DNA of 64,000 nt from Castellaniella sp049671645. Lineage in GTDB: Bacteria; Pseudomonadota; Gammaproteobacteria; Burkholderiales; Burkholderiaceae_B. Made by a program: the position numbers and the translations under genes. The stretch spans positions 62,001 to 126,000 of the forward strand of contig NZ_JBATVG010000014.1 of assembly GCF_049671645.1 (NCBI RefSeq), read 5' to 3'. Below the pieces are notes generated by a model that was not told the DNA's origin, ran no database searches, and was given only the letters and a program-made list of their open reading frames with translations. Each line of letters opens with the position of its first letter. Within the stretch, counting starts at the first letter, position 1. Shown here piece after piece: positions 7,704-18,210 of this stretch.

Positions 7704-9572
7704 TCAACCGCGCGGCAGCAGCGCCACCGGGCGGTAACGCGGCTCGGACGCCGCGCCATGGCCCGCGTCGACAGCCCGATCATCCACGCGGAACGTGCCC
7801 ACCAGTCCGGCCAGGGTATTGGCCTGATCCTGCAGGCTGGCCGCGGCCGCGGCGGATTCCTCGACCAGGCTGGCGTTCTGGTGCGTGACGTCGTCCATCT
7901 GCGTCACTGCTGTATTGATCTGTTCGATGCCCGTGGTCTGTTCATGATTGGCGGCGCTGATTTCGCCCATGATGTCGGTCACGCGGCGGATGCCGTCCAG
8001 GATTTCCTGGGTAGCCTTGCTGGCGCTGGCGGCCTGCTGGTTGCCTTTGGTCGTGGCCTGCACAGAGACTTCGATCAGGTTGCGGATTTCCTTGGCCGAC
8101 GCGGCGCTGCGCTGGGCCAGTGCTCGGACCTCGGCGGCCACCACGGCAAAGCCCCGCCCCTGTTCGCCGGCGCGGGCGGCTTCCACGGCTGCGTTCAGGG
8201 CCAGGATATTGGTCTGGAAGGCAATCGAGTCGATCACGCCGATGATCTCGGCCACCTGCTGGGACTTGGCGTTGATTTCGCTCATGGTCGTGACCAGTTC
8301 CTCCACGGTGGCGTTCCCGGCGGTGGTGGTCTTGGCGGCGGCCGCCGCCAGCGTATTGGCCTGCTGGACGTGGTCGGAATTCTGCCGCACCGTGGCGGTG
8401 ATTTCCTCCATGGTCGCAGCGGTTTCCGCCAGCGAACTGGCCTGCTCCTCGGTGCGCGAGGACAGATCCTGGCTACCGCTGGCGATTTCCGTGGCGGCCG
8501 TCTGCACGGAATCGGAGGCGGCGCGGATGCGCACGAACACAGTGGAAATCTTATTGGCGAACAGGTTGAAGGCGCTGGCGATCTGCGTCAATTCATCCTT
8601 GCCGGATTCGCTGAGACGGCGGGTCAAGTCACCGTCGCCGGAAGCGATGTCCTGCAGGGCATCGCGCACCTGGACCAGCCTGCCCAACTGCTGACGCACG
8701 AAGCCGGCCATCAACAGGCCCGCCACCAGCACGCAGATCACGGCAATGACGACCGCCAGCCACAGAAGACGGTTCAAGGCCGCCGTGGCCTCGGCCTGAT
8801 CGATGCTGATGCCCAGCACCCAATGCGTGCCGGCCACGTTCGCCGCATACAACATCTGCGGCGCTCCGCCGATCGAAACCACCTGGTGCCCGCCTTGCTT
8901 CGCCAGGCCGGACACCAGATCGGTGCTAAGTTCCGGAGACAGGTCCGTGATCGGCTTGAGAGTGAGACCGGAGTCCGGATGCGCCAGGATCTTGCCGGTG
9001 CTGGCATCCATCAGGAAGGCGAAGCTTTTTTCATAGGGGCGGATGTCGGCGACTTTCTTGATGACCGACTGCATGGTCATGTCCGAGGCCACCACGGCGA
9101 CGGTCTTGCCGTTTTCCACGACCGGTTCGGCAAAGCTGAGGGTCAAATCGCCCGTCGCCGCATCAGCATAGATCGGCGTGACCACAGGCCCGCCCGCGGC
9201 GGCGGCCTGCTTATACCAGTCGCGCTGTGTCCCGTCGTAGCCATCAGGCTGCTTGCGGGTAAAGGCGTACGATTTATCGGCCCGCACGAAATAGGCCAGA
9301 TCCAGACCGGCATTCTCAGCGGCCTTGAGAAAGGGAACGGGATCCTTTTGCGGCAACGCCAGCTTGATCGAGCTGGTGATCTGCTGCTTGTCCTGAACCC
9401 ATTGAGTCAGTTCGCCCGCATAGATCTTGGCCAGCCGGTCCGTGCTGGCATCCAGGGAATCCAGCACGATGGACCGCACCACCAGAAAAACGGCGGCCGT
9501 CAGAATGATCAGGGACAGTGAAACAATCAGGACACTGACGCCGGTCAGACGGGCGCGCAAACTGTTGAACAT
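7704..9572 (-). CDS. Methyl-accepting chemotaxis protein with dCache sensor
   Basis: A 622-residue chemoreceptor. It has an N-terminal membrane helix (residues 8-35), a periplasmic double-Cache domain (about 40-275) with the DWYKQA and Y-x-DAATG elements typical of amino-acid or organic-acid sensing, a second helix (about 276-298), a HAMP domain, and a cytoplasmic methyl-accepting coiled coil. The highly conserved hairpin tip reads RAGEQGRGFAVVA-AEVR. There is no C-terminal NWETF-like pentapeptide, so it may rely on other receptors for CheR/CheB tethering. The ligand is unknown. No chemotaxis operon is nearby; it is a lone receptor gene beside the tRNA-Cys island. Confidence 0.92.
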   Translation of the reverse strand: MFNSLRARLTGVSVLIVSLSLIILTAAVFLVVRSIVLDSLDASTDRLAKIYAGELTQWVQDKQQITSSIKLALPQKDPVPFLKAAENAGLDLAYFVRADKSYAFTRKQPDGYDGTQRDWYKQAAAAGGPVVTPIYADAATGDLTLSFAEPVVENGKTVAVVASDMTMQSVIKKVADIRPYEKSFAFLMDASTGKILAHPDSGLTLKPITDLSPELSTDLVSGLAKQGGHQVVSIGGAPQMLYAANVAGTHWVLGISIDQAEATAALNRLLWLAVVIAVICVLVAGLLMAGFVRQQLGRLVQVRDALQDIASGDGDLTRRLSESGKDELTQIASAFNLFANKISTVFVRIRAASDSVQTAATEIASGSQDLSSRTEEQASSLAETAATMEEITATVRQNSDHVQQANTLAAAAAKTTTAGNATVEELVTTMSEINAKSQQVAEIIGVIDSIAFQTNILALNAAVEAARAGEQGRGFAVVAAEVRALAQRSAASAKEIRNLIEVSVQATTKGNQQAASASKATQEILDGIRRVTDIMGEISAANHEQTTGIEQINTAVTQMDDVTHQNASLVEESAAAAASLQDQANTLAGLVGTFRVDDRAVDAGHGAASEPRYRPVALLPRG

Positions 9573-9690
9573 GAGGAGACTGCCTTTGAAAGGTTTCGGT
9601 AAGTTTCAAAACCATTCTACAGAGCAGTCCGGGGGCGAAATCAGGGAAACTGGTGCCTGATCCGCCAGTAATACGCGGCTTTTGCCGCCA

Positions 9691-11145
9691 TCAGAGCGGC
9701 AACGCGGCCATGGCCTGGGCGATGGCCGCCGTCAGCCGCTTGGCATAGGGCACGTGCAGGAATTCGTTGGGGCCATGGGCATTGGATTTCGGCCCCAGCA
9801 CTCCGCACACCATGAACTGCGACGTCGGGAAACCCTGCAGCAGCAGATTCATCAGCGGAATCGTGCCGCCCTGCCCGATGTAGCCGCATGGCGCCCCGAA
9901 ATACTGCTGCGACGCCGCATCCAGCGCATCCAGCAGCCAGGGGGCGGATGCGGGCGCATTCCAGCCGCTGGCCGCCCCGGGGTCGGGATGGAAGAGCACC
10001 CGCGCCTGATAGGGGGCATCCTGTTCCAGCAAGGCCTTCAATGTCCGCGCCGCAGCCACGGCATCCACCAGAGGCGGCAGCCGCAGAGACAGTTTGAAGG
10101 CGGTCCGCGGTCGCAGGACATTGCCGGCGCTGGCCAACGGCGGCAGGCCCTCGGCCCCCGTCACCGACAAGGCAGGGCGCCAGGTGCGGTTCAACATCGC
10201 CTGCTGAGGGTCCCGGGTCATGGGCAGGACAAAGCCCTGATCGGCGCCGCAGGCCCAGGGAAAACGTCGCCAGACCTCGTCCCCGAGGATGCGGGCCGCC
10301 TCTCGTGCCTGATCCCGGCGTTCGGCCGGGATATCGCAATGGAAACTGCCTGGCAGCACCCGGCCGGTGCCGCTGTCTTCCAGACGGTCCAGCAGATGAC
10401 GCAGCACCCGGAAGCTGGACGGCACCACGCCGCTGGCATCCCCCGAATGCACGCCCTCGTCCAGCACCTGGACTTCCAGCACCCCGGAGACCAGCCCGCG
10501 CAGGGATGTCGTCATCCAGAGCTGGTCATAATTGCCGGCCCCGGAATCCAGGCAGACCACCAGCGCCACGCGCCCCAGGCGGTCCCGCACCGCATCGACA
10601 TAAGGCAGCAGATCGTAGCTGCCGGATTCCTCGCAGGTTTCGATCAGCCCCACGCAACGCGGGCGCGGCACGCCCTGGCGGTCCAGGGCCTCGATGGCTG
10701 TCAGCGAGGCATAGACGGCATAACCGTCGTCGGCGCCGCCGCGCCCATAAAGCCTGCCGTCCTGCATGACCGGCTGCCAGGGGCCCAGGCCCGCGCGCCA
10801 GCCGGAAAATTCGGGCTGCTTGTCCAGGTGGCCATACATCAGCACGGCATCGCCCTGGTCCCGGCGCGTAGCGGGCGCCTCGAAGAACAGGACCGGCGTG
10901 CGGCCCGGCAAGCGCAGGATCTCGACCTTCAGGCCCGTGACCGGCCGGGATTCCAGCCATTGGGCCGCATCGCGCACAACCTGATCGATATAGCCACGCG
11001 TGGCCCAATCGGGGTCGAAGGCCGGGCTTTTGGCGGGGATGGCAATGTAGTGTTTCAGGGCGGGGACGATTTCCCGGTCCCACTGAGTATCGACGAAATC
11101 CTGCAACCCGGCAGGATTCAGACCCGCGCTGATGGGGGTATCCAT
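9691..11145 (-). CDS. M20 family metallopeptidase (dipeptidase-like)
   Basis: A 484-residue zinc hydrolase of the M20/ArgE-DapE-carnosinase group. The co-catalytic zinc site is complete: H in YGHLDKQPEF, D in GRGGADDGYA, the EE pair in ETCEESGS, D in CLDSG and the late H in NAHGPNEF. The length and the HLDKQP motif point to the dipeptidase/carnosinase-like subgroup that cleaves small peptides in the cytosol. The ATG before DTPISA is used; upstream codons lack a ribosome-binding site. It stands alone between the chemoreceptor and a divergent hypothetical gene. The exact substrate is unknown. Confidence 0.88.
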   Translation of the reverse strand: MDTPISAGLNPAGLQDFVDTQWDREIVPALKHYIAIPAKSPAFDPDWATRGYIDQVVRDAAQWLESRPVTGLKVEILRLPGRTPVLFFEAPATRRDQGDAVLMYGHLDKQPEFSGWRAGLGPWQPVMQDGRLYGRGGADDGYAVYASLTAIEALDRQGVPRPRCVGLIETCEESGSYDLLPYVDAVRDRLGRVALVVCLDSGAGNYDQLWMTTSLRGLVSGVLEVQVLDEGVHSGDASGVVPSSFRVLRHLLDRLEDSGTGRVLPGSFHCDIPAERRDQAREAARILGDEVWRRFPWACGADQGFVLPMTRDPQQAMLNRTWRPALSVTGAEGLPPLASAGNVLRPRTAFKLSLRLPPLVDAVAAARTLKALLEQDAPYQARVLFHPDPGAASGWNAPASAPWLLDALDAASQQYFGAPCGYIGQGGTIPLMNLLLQGFPTSQFMVCGVLGPKSNAHGPNEFLHVPYAKRLTAAIAQAMAALPL

Positions 11146-11292
11146 GACGGTTTCCCGATGATCTTGGCAAACTCCCATTCTACGCCGGTCCCCGGGGGGG
11201 AATACCCCGCGCCATACCGCCGGAATGCTGCAGGCCGGCGATTTTCATGCCATCCTTGGCAGACACATCGATCACCGCAGGACGACGACATC

Positions 11293-11982
11293 ATGGACGA
11301 ACAGGTACTGGCTGCCATGGCCCGCTGGCCCGACGTGCCGGCGGCCTATGGCTGGCTGTCCCTGTCCCGGCGAGGACAGTGGTTGCTGCACCCGCACGGC
11401 CAAGGCTGGGGCGCGCCGGACGAAGAACCGGGGGAAACCATCACCAACCCGCAGATCGCGGCCTTCATGAACCGCAACTACCAGTCCGACGGCCAGGGCC
11501 GCTGGTTCTTCCAGAACGGCCCGCAACGCGTCTACGTGCGCCTGGACGGCGCCCCCTGGATTCTGCATACGCCGCCGGATACCCGGGGGCCGCTGCAGTT
11601 GCGGACCCATGCGGGCCAGCCCTACGGCCCCATCACCCACTGGTGGCTGGACGACGAAGGCTGCCTGTACGCCCAGTCGGACCAGGGCGCGGGGCTGGTC
11701 GCGGACCGGGATCTTGCCCAGGTGATCGAGGCATTGCGCACAGAGGACGGGCAGCCGGTCGGCGCCTGGCTGGAAGCCGGACCGGGCGCGCCGGGCGCGG
11801 ACGCCATCATAAAGGTCCACGCGATCGACCCTGGCGCGGAGAACCCCGTCAGCGCGGGTCCGGGCGCCGGCGCTTCCCCGCAGGCGCCCGCGCCATTCGG
11901 GCGCCTGCGGGCGGCGGACGCGGGAGCCGCCCTGGGTTTCATCCGGCGGCCGGCCGCCGCGTCGACCGACACCACTGGCTGA
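11293..11982 (+). CDS. Conserved hypothetical protein (DUF2946-like family, name uncertain)
   Basis: A 229-residue soluble protein with no signal peptide or membrane helix. The N-terminal 150 residues contain a WP-x-VPxxYGWLSL start, NRNYQSDGQGRWFFQNGPQ around residues 60-78 and a THWWLDDEGCLY segment. I associate this pattern with an uncharacterised betaproteobacterial DUF2946/2944-type family; the family number is from memory. The C-terminal 60 residues are Ala/Gly/Pro-rich and look disordered. It is divergent from the M20 peptidase and about 50 bases upstream of the Nudix gene. No function is proposed. Confidence 0.75.
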   Translation: MDEQVLAAMARWPDVPAAYGWLSLSRRGQWLLHPHGQGWGAPDEEPGETITNPQIAAFMNRNYQSDGQGRWFFQNGPQRVYVRLDGAPWILHTPPDTRGPLQLRTHAGQPYGPITHWWLDDEGCLYAQSDQGAGLVADRDLAQVIEALRTEDGQPVGAWLEAGPGAPGADAIIKVHAIDPGAENPVSAGPGAGASPQAPAPFGRLRAADAGAALGFIRRPAAASTDTTG

Positions 11983-12029
11983 AGCATCTCCGGCATCCCG
12001 CGCCCCGGCCGTCACGCTAAAATCAGCGC

Positions 12030-12617
12030 ATGAACCCGTCCGACCCCGCCTTTTATCATCCCGCGCCCCGCACACAGCAATACTGCTCGCAATGCGGCCA
12101 TGCGCTGACCCGCGACATCCCGCCGGACGACAATCGCATCCGGGACCTCTGCACCCACTGCGGGGCGGTGCACTACCAGAACCCGCGCAACGTGGTGGGT
12201 GTGGTGCCGATCCTGGGCGATCAGGTCCTGCTGTGCCGCCGCGCCATCGAACCGCGGCATGGCAAATGGACCTTGCCGGCCGGCTTCATGGAACTGGGCG
12301 AGACCACCGAGCAAGGCGCGGCCCGGGAGAACCAGGAAGAATCCGGCGCGCGCATTCAGATCCAGTCTTTGTATACGGTGATCGACGTGCCGTCGGTCAA
12401 CCAGGTGCACCTGTTCTATCTGGCCCAAGCCATGGACACCCATCTGGCCCCCGGCCCTGAGACGCTGGAAGCCGCCTTCTTCGATCTGGACCGCATCCCC
12501 TGGCACGATCTGGCGTTCCGCACAGTCAGCACGACCCTGGAACACTACCTGAAGGATCGCGAACAGGGCCGGTTTCCCACCCGGCACTACGCCATCGATC
12601 TCCGGTTTCCAGACTGA
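12030..12617 (+). CDS. Nudix hydrolase with N-terminal zinc ribbon
   Basis: A 195-residue cytosolic Nudix enzyme. A zinc ribbon (C19, C22, C41, C44) precedes the hydrolase domain. The Nudix box is intact: G85, E91, then RENQEESG at residues 99-106, providing the metal-binding REUxEE helix. This zinc-ribbon architecture is found in NudC-like and ADP-ribose/NADH-pyrophosphatase-like members, but the NudC SQPWPFPxS element is absent, so the substrate (a nucleoside diphosphate-X) is not defined. The gene lies 25 bases upstream of aat on the same strand and may be cotranscribed with it. Confidence 0.9.
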   Translation: MNPSDPAFYHPAPRTQQYCSQCGHALTRDIPPDDNRIRDLCTHCGAVHYQNPRNVVGVVPILGDQVLLCRRAIEPRHGKWTLPAGFMELGETTEQGAARENQEESGARIQIQSLYTVIDVPSVNQVHLFYLAQAMDTHLAPGPETLEAAFFDLDRIPWHDLAFRTVSTTLEHYLKDREQGRFPTRHYAIDLRFPD

Positions 12618-12642
12618 CCGGCCTACCCCGCCGCCGACTGCC

Positions 12643-13473
12643 ATGCCGATCGCCTGGGTCGAATCCGACGCGCCCCTGCCCGATATCAGCCGGGCATCGC
12701 CCGAGGGCCTGGTAGCGGCCGGGCTGGATCTGTCGCCCGCGCGGCTGCAGGAGGCCTACCGCAAAGGTCTGTTTCCCTGGTACAGCCCCGGCGACCCCGT
12801 GCTCTGGTGGAGCCCGGACCCCCGCATGGTGCTGCATTGCCAGGATCTGCACATCAGCCATTCCCTGGCCAAGCGCATCCGCCAGTTCGGGCGCGCGCCC
12901 GCAACCGGCCCGCAGTCCCGCGAAGCGGGCGGCGCGCTGTCCGTCACGCTGAATCTGGCCTTCCCCGAAGTCATGGCCCGGTGCGCGGGGCGAGGCACGC
13001 CCCGGATCGGCCTGGGCCAGGCGCGGCTGGGCGGACAGTGGGCCGACCCCGGACACCCGGCGGGCCGGGATGCCACCTGGATCACGCCGGACATCATCCA
13101 GACCTACACAGCCTGGCATCGCATGGGGCGCGTCCACAGCGTCGAGACCTGGGTGGACGGCCGGCTGGCGGGCGGCCTGTACGGCGTCAGCCTGGGGCGA
13201 TGTTTTTTCGGCGAATCGATGTTCAGCCTGGCCGCCGATGCCAGCAAAGTGGCCCTGGCCTATCTGGTGCGCTACCTGCAGGCCCAAGAGGTCCCCTGGA
13301 TCGACTGCCAGCAGGCCACCCCGCACCTGGCCAGCCTGGGCGCCCGCCCGATTCCCCGAGCCCGGTTCCTGGGCCTGCTGGCCGCCGGGCGCGACGCCCC
13401 GCCCCCCGCCTGGGGACGGGGGCGCCTGCTGGCCGACGGCCGCCTGGTCGCCGAGGCCGCGCCGTCGGCGTAA
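12643..13473 (+). CDS. aat: Leucyl/phenylalanyl-tRNA--protein transferase
   Basis: Aat transfers Leu or Phe from aminoacyl-tRNA to proteins with N-terminal Arg or Lys, marking them for ClpS/ClpAP degradation. The 276-residue product has the family core: EAYRKGLFPWY, then WWSPDPRMVL near residues 48-57, VETWVDGRLAGGLYG around 167-181, and FGESMFS shortly after. It is slightly longer than the E. coli enzyme owing to an insertion around residues 85-140 and a GC-rich C-terminal tail. Together with bpt, about 1.2 kb downstream, it forms the N-end-rule transferase pair seen in many betaproteobacteria. Confidence 0.95.
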   Translation: MPIAWVESDAPLPDISRASPEGLVAAGLDLSPARLQEAYRKGLFPWYSPGDPVLWWSPDPRMVLHCQDLHISHSLAKRIRQFGRAPATGPQSREAGGALSVTLNLAFPEVMARCAGRGTPRIGLGQARLGGQWADPGHPAGRDATWITPDIIQTYTAWHRMGRVHSVETWVDGRLAGGLYGVSLGRCFFGESMFSLAADASKVALAYLVRYLQAQEVPWIDCQQATPHLASLGARPIPRARFLGLLAAGRDAPPPAWGRGRLLADGRLVAEAAPSA

Positions 13474-13548
13474 GGCCCCGCGCTGCGCGGAGCCGATCCA
13501 CGCACTTGAATTCTGAATCCGGCGGGACGCCCCGGCGCCTCGCAGGCC

Positions 13549-14502
13549 TCAGGCCACCGGCGTCAACAAACGCTGGTGGTCCTGCCAGGCGTTCAGATTA
13601 TCGACCACCAGCTGCGACATCTTGCCGGCGGTTTCCCGGGTGCTGCTGGCGGCATGCGGCATCAGCACCACGTGATCGATCGCGGCCAGGTCGGCGGGAA
13701 CGCCGGGCTCATGTTCAAACACATCCAGACCCGCCCCGCCCACGGCCCCCGACTGCAGCAGGGGAATCAGCGCCGATTCGTCCACCACGGAACCCCGCGC
13801 GATGTTGACCAGCAGGCCTTGCGGCCCCAAGGCCCGCAGGACCGGCTCATCCACCAGATGCCGGGTGGCCGCGCCGCCCGGGCAGGCCACCACCAGGAAA
13901 TCGGCCCATCGAGCCAGTTCGACCAGCGAGGGCTCGTAGCCGTAGTCCGGCAGATCCGTGCGCGGCCGGCGATTGTGGTAGCGCGTCGTCATGCCGAATC
14001 CTTGGCCACGCCGAGCGATGGCCTCGCCGATCCGGCCCATCCCCAGAATGCCCAGCCGCTTGCCCCAGGCCTGGGTGCTGAGCGGGAATTTTCCCTGCGC
14101 CACCCAGCGGCCTGAGCGCGCGTACCGATCGCCCGCCGGAATCTGGCGGGCGCCGGATAGCAACAGCCCCCAGGCCATGTCCGCCACGCACTCGCTCAGC
14201 ACGTCGGGCGTGTTGCTCACGACGACCCGCCGCGCCCGGGCGGCCTCCAGCGGCAAGGCGTCGCAGCCCACGCCCCAGCTGCAAATGGCCTGCAAGCGCG
14301 GCAAGGCCTGCAACGTATCGGCCGTCAAACCCACCCGGGCGGACGTGACCAATAACCGGACGTCGGGCGCCAGGGATTTGAGCCGCGCCTCGGGCGCGTC
14401 CTCCTCGAACAGGGGCAACACCCGCCAGCGGGCCGCCAACTGCGCGTTGTAATCCGCCCCGAGAGATACCAATTGCGCAAGCTCCGCGCCCACCTGTGCC
14501 AT
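13549..14502 (-). CDS. D-2-hydroxyacid dehydrogenase (GhrB/hydroxypyruvate reductase type)
   Basis: A 317-residue NAD(P)-dependent dehydrogenase. The nucleotide-binding loop is LGMGRIGEAIA, and the catalytic triad is R in NIARGSVVD, E in GLDVFEHEP and H in LMPHAASST. Family members reduce glyoxylate, hydroxypyruvate or 2-keto acids. The ATG at MAQVG is chosen because GGAGG lies five bases before it; an upstream GTG lacks this. It lies on the opposite strand between aat and bpt, interrupting that pair. The substrate is not determined by sequence. Confidence 0.9.
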   Translation of the reverse strand: MAQVGAELAQLVSLGADYNAQLAARWRVLPLFEEDAPEARLKSLAPDVRLLVTSARVGLTADTLQALPRLQAICSWGVGCDALPLEAARARRVVVSNTPDVLSECVADMAWGLLLSGARQIPAGDRYARSGRWVAQGKFPLSTQAWGKRLGILGMGRIGEAIARRGQGFGMTTRYHNRRPRTDLPDYGYEPSLVELARWADFLVVACPGGAATRHLVDEPVLRALGPQGLLVNIARGSVVDESALIPLLQSGAVGGAGLDVFEHEPGVPADLAAIDHVVLMPHAASSTRETAGKMSQLVVDNLNAWQDHQRLLTPVA

Positions 14503-14638
14503 GCCGTCCTCCAAAACCAAATTTTTCCAGACCTATGTTGTACGACAACAAGCCCGGGCAATTCAAGCGGCGCGCAGGCGGCTGGCCTTCGCCCGTGGCA
14601 GGTGTCACAATGAACCGACAGGAATTCCGGTCTTCGCC

Positions 14639-15379
14639 ATGAGCAAACCCAGTGAATCGATTTTCCGCCGACTGCAGTTCTACACCACGGCCGCCTATCC
14701 CTGCAGCTATCTGCCGGGGCGCATGGCCCGGTCCGAAGTCGCCGCCCCTGCCCACCTGGTGGACGATGCCGCCTATTCACGCCTGATCGAACAGGGTTTC
14801 CGCCGCAGCGGCCTGTTCACCTACCGACCCGCCTGCGATGGCTGCCAGGCCTGCATCCCGCTGCGCGTCGACGCGCAGCGCTTTCAGCTCGACCGCACCC
14901 AGCGCAAACTTTGGCGCCACATGCAGGCGGCGCTGACGGCGCAACTGGCGCCGCTGCACTGGGACGCCCGGCATTTCGACCTGTACCTGCGCTATCAGCA
15001 GCAGCGTCATCCGGGCGCCGGCATGGATCAGGACGACCAGGCGCAGTACACGCAGTTCCTGCTGACCAGCCGCGTGCGCACCGAAATGGCGGAATTCCGC
15101 GACGCGCAAGGCGCCCTGCGCATGGTCTCCATCATGGACCGCATCGATCACGGGATCTCGGCGGTCTACACCTTCTACGACCCGGACTGGCCCGGCAGCC
15201 TGGGCACCTACGGAATCCTGTGGCAACTGGATTATTGCCGGCGCCTGGGCGTGCCCTGGCTGTACCTGGGCTACTGGATCGCCGAAAGCCGTAAAATGGC
15301 CTACAAATCGCGGTTTCAGCCGCATCAGATCCTGCAGAACGGCGTCTGGAGCGAACCGGCGCCGCACGCAGCCGATTGA
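14639..15379 (+). CDS. bpt: Aspartate/glutamate leucyltransferase (ATE/Bpt family)
   Basis: A 246-residue bacterial arginyltransferase homologue. Bpt proteins transfer Leu to N-terminal Asp or Glu, feeding the ClpS N-end-rule pathway. Visible hallmarks are the N-terminal cysteines of YPCSYLPGR and CDGCQACIPLR, the SRVRTEMAEFR segment, and the C-terminal ISAVYTFYDPD and LGYWI-ESRKMAYK stretches. The start is set at MSKPSE, which leaves the normal distance to the Cys motif. pyrD lies about 80 bases downstream on the same strand. Confidence 0.93.
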   Translation: MSKPSESIFRRLQFYTTAAYPCSYLPGRMARSEVAAPAHLVDDAAYSRLIEQGFRRSGLFTYRPACDGCQACIPLRVDAQRFQLDRTQRKLWRHMQAALTAQLAPLHWDARHFDLYLRYQQQRHPGAGMDQDDQAQYTQFLLTSRVRTEMAEFRDAQGALRMVSIMDRIDHGISAVYTFYDPDWPGSLGTYGILWQLDYCRRLGVPWLYLGYWIAESRKMAYKSRFQPHQILQNGVWSEPAPHAAD

Positions 15380-15458
15380 CCCGCTGGTGTCCTGACTACC
15401 CGAACAGGACACTAACGACCAGCGCCGCCACGATCCTCACGGAATTCCGACCCACGCC

Positions 15459-16499
<1,041 letters not shown>

Positions 16500-16703
16500 A
16501 GCGCGCGGATCCCGGGATTTACCAGGGTTTACCCGCGTTTACCCCGTCCTGCCCCGTAAAACCGCGTTACACTGGGCTACGATTTCATCGTGCGTGACGC
16601 GCCAGGTAGCCCGCGACCGCTACGCAGCTGCATATCCATCTGTTCAGGGTAGCGCCGCCAGTGAATCCGGTCTGACGACCTGCCCTTTCATAGGAGGCAG
16701 GTC
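16500..16703 (+). promoter_or_regulatory. Upstream region of the ABC importer with repeated TTTACC motifs
   Basis: This 204-base leader separates pyrD from the importer operon. It carries three near-identical TTTACC(C) motifs within about 30 bases (near 16517, 16527 and 16537), and a strong AGGAGG-type ribosome-binding site just before the first gene. The repeats could be an operator for a local regulator, but no regulator gene is adjacent. I see no ORF or RNA element here. Confidence 0.3.
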
Positions 16704-18188
16704 ATGTCGTTCACACGCTCTACGCTTTCCCCGGAACATCCCTCCCTATCCCGGTCCGATTCCCCCCCGTCCCCTTCCCGACGCCATATCCTGCAGGCAG
16801 GCAGCCTCGCCGGGCTGGCGGTCCTGGGCGTGCCGTTCCTGCCGGCCCGCGCCTTCGCCGCCGGCAAGACCCTGAAGATCCTCCAATGGAGCCACTTCGT
16901 TCCCAGCTACGACAAATGGTTCGACACCTTTGCCAAAGCCTGGGGCGAAGCCAACGGCGTGCAGATCACGGTCGATCACATCAACATCGGCGATCTGGTC
17001 ACGGCCACGACGTCCGAACTCTCGGCCAATTCCGGCCACGACATCATTGAACTCGGGCCGGAAGCCGCTCAGTTCACCCCCAACGTGCTGGACATGGCCG
17101 ACGTCAACCAGCAGGCCGCCAAACAGTTCGGCGACATCTTCCCCATCATCCAGCGCGTGTCCTACAACCCGGTCGTCAAGACCTGGTATGCCTTCTGTCA
17201 CGGCTGGACCATCGACTGCGGCGACTACCGCAAGTCCCTGTGGGACAAGGCCGGCATGGCCAACGGCCCGGACACCTGGCAGCAATTGCTGGACGTGGGC
17301 GAGAAAATCCGCAAGGAACAAGGCGTCCAGGTCGGCATCGGCATGTCCCAGGAACTGGACTCGAACATGGTGGCGCGATCCGTGCTGTGGTCCTGGGGAG
17401 CCTCGGTCCAGGACGCCGAGGACAACGTGATCCTGGGGCAGGGCAACAACCGCGCCCTGGCCATCGAGGCCGTCAAATACATGGCGGACCTCTACCACCG
17501 CACCATGACGCCCGCCGTGTTTTCCTGGAACGCCGCATCCAATAACCAGGACCTGATCGCAGGCAAGGCATCCTACATCGTCAATTCGATCTCGGCCTAC
17601 CGCTCGGCGCAGGCGGCCAAGCCCGACATCGCCAAGGACGTGTTCTTCACCGGCCCGCTGGCCGGCCCGAAAGGAGACCGCTGGGCCAATGTGCACGTGC
17701 TGTACAACTACATCATCCCGAAATTCGCAAAGGCCCGCGAAGACCTGGCCAAACAGTTCATTCTGCATCTGGCGGCGAATTACGACCAGGCGATGTACCA
17801 GAGCAAGCTCTACAACTCCCCCAGCTTCTTCGGCACACCCGTGCCCGGCGGCGACCGGGGCTATGCGGCGGTCCAGGGCGCCAAGACGCTGAAAAACCTG
17901 AACGACGCCTGGTTCGCCCATGATCCATTCAAGCTGGATGGCGAGGCCGACGGCAAACTGGCCCCCCTGGTGCCGGCTCCCGACTGGACCACCAACCTGG
18001 GCCACCCCGGCTATTCCAACCCGGCCGTGGGCGAAGTCTTCAACACCTTCATCCTGCCCAACATGATGGCCAAGGCCGCGCGAGGCGATCTGACGCCGGA
18101 ACAGGCGGTGGACGAAGCCGCCAAGCAATGCGAAAGCATTTACGCCCAGTGGCGCGGCCGCGGCCTGATCGGCGGCAAGAAGGCCTGA
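16704..18188 (+). CDS. ABC importer periplasmic binding protein (sugar-type, family 1)
   Basis: A 494-residue extracellular solute-binding protein. The N-terminus has a twin-arginine signal (SRRHILQ at about residues 26-32, hydrophobic core, then AFA-AG cleavage region), so it is probably exported folded by Tat. The mature part starts KTLKILQWSHFVPSYD, and the rest has the family 1 layout (WYAFCHGWTIDCG, then GKASYIVNSI around 285-295). It begins a four-gene importer operon with an ATPase and two permeases. Related systems carry oligosaccharides, polyols or glycerol-3-phosphate; no catabolic enzyme is adjacent to identify the substrate. Confidence 0.88.
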   Translation: MSFTRSTLSPEHPSLSRSDSPPSPSRRHILQAGSLAGLAVLGVPFLPARAFAAGKTLKILQWSHFVPSYDKWFDTFAKAWGEANGVQITVDHINIGDLVTATTSELSANSGHDIIELGPEAAQFTPNVLDMADVNQQAAKQFGDIFPIIQRVSYNPVVKTWYAFCHGWTIDCGDYRKSLWDKAGMANGPDTWQQLLDVGEKIRKEQGVQVGIGMSQELDSNMVARSVLWSWGASVQDAEDNVILGQGNNRALAIEAVKYMADLYHRTMTPAVFSWNAASNNQDLIAGKASYIVNSISAYRSAQAAKPDIAKDVFFTGPLAGPKGDRWANVHVLYNYIIPKFAKAREDLAKQFILHLAANYDQAMYQSKLYNSPSFFGTPVPGGDRGYAAVQGAKTLKNLNDAWFAHDPFKLDGEADGKLAPLVPAPDWTTNLGHPGYSNPAVGEVFNTFILPNMMAKAARGDLTPEQAVDEAAKQCESIYAQWRGRGLIGGKKA

Positions 18189-18210
18189 ACCCCCAAAAAG
18201 GAATCCCCTT

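Noticed and set aside
7758..9521. 587-codon plus-strand open frame
   Set aside because: Antisense shadow of the chemoreceptor gene; Gly/His/Asp-rich translation without domain.
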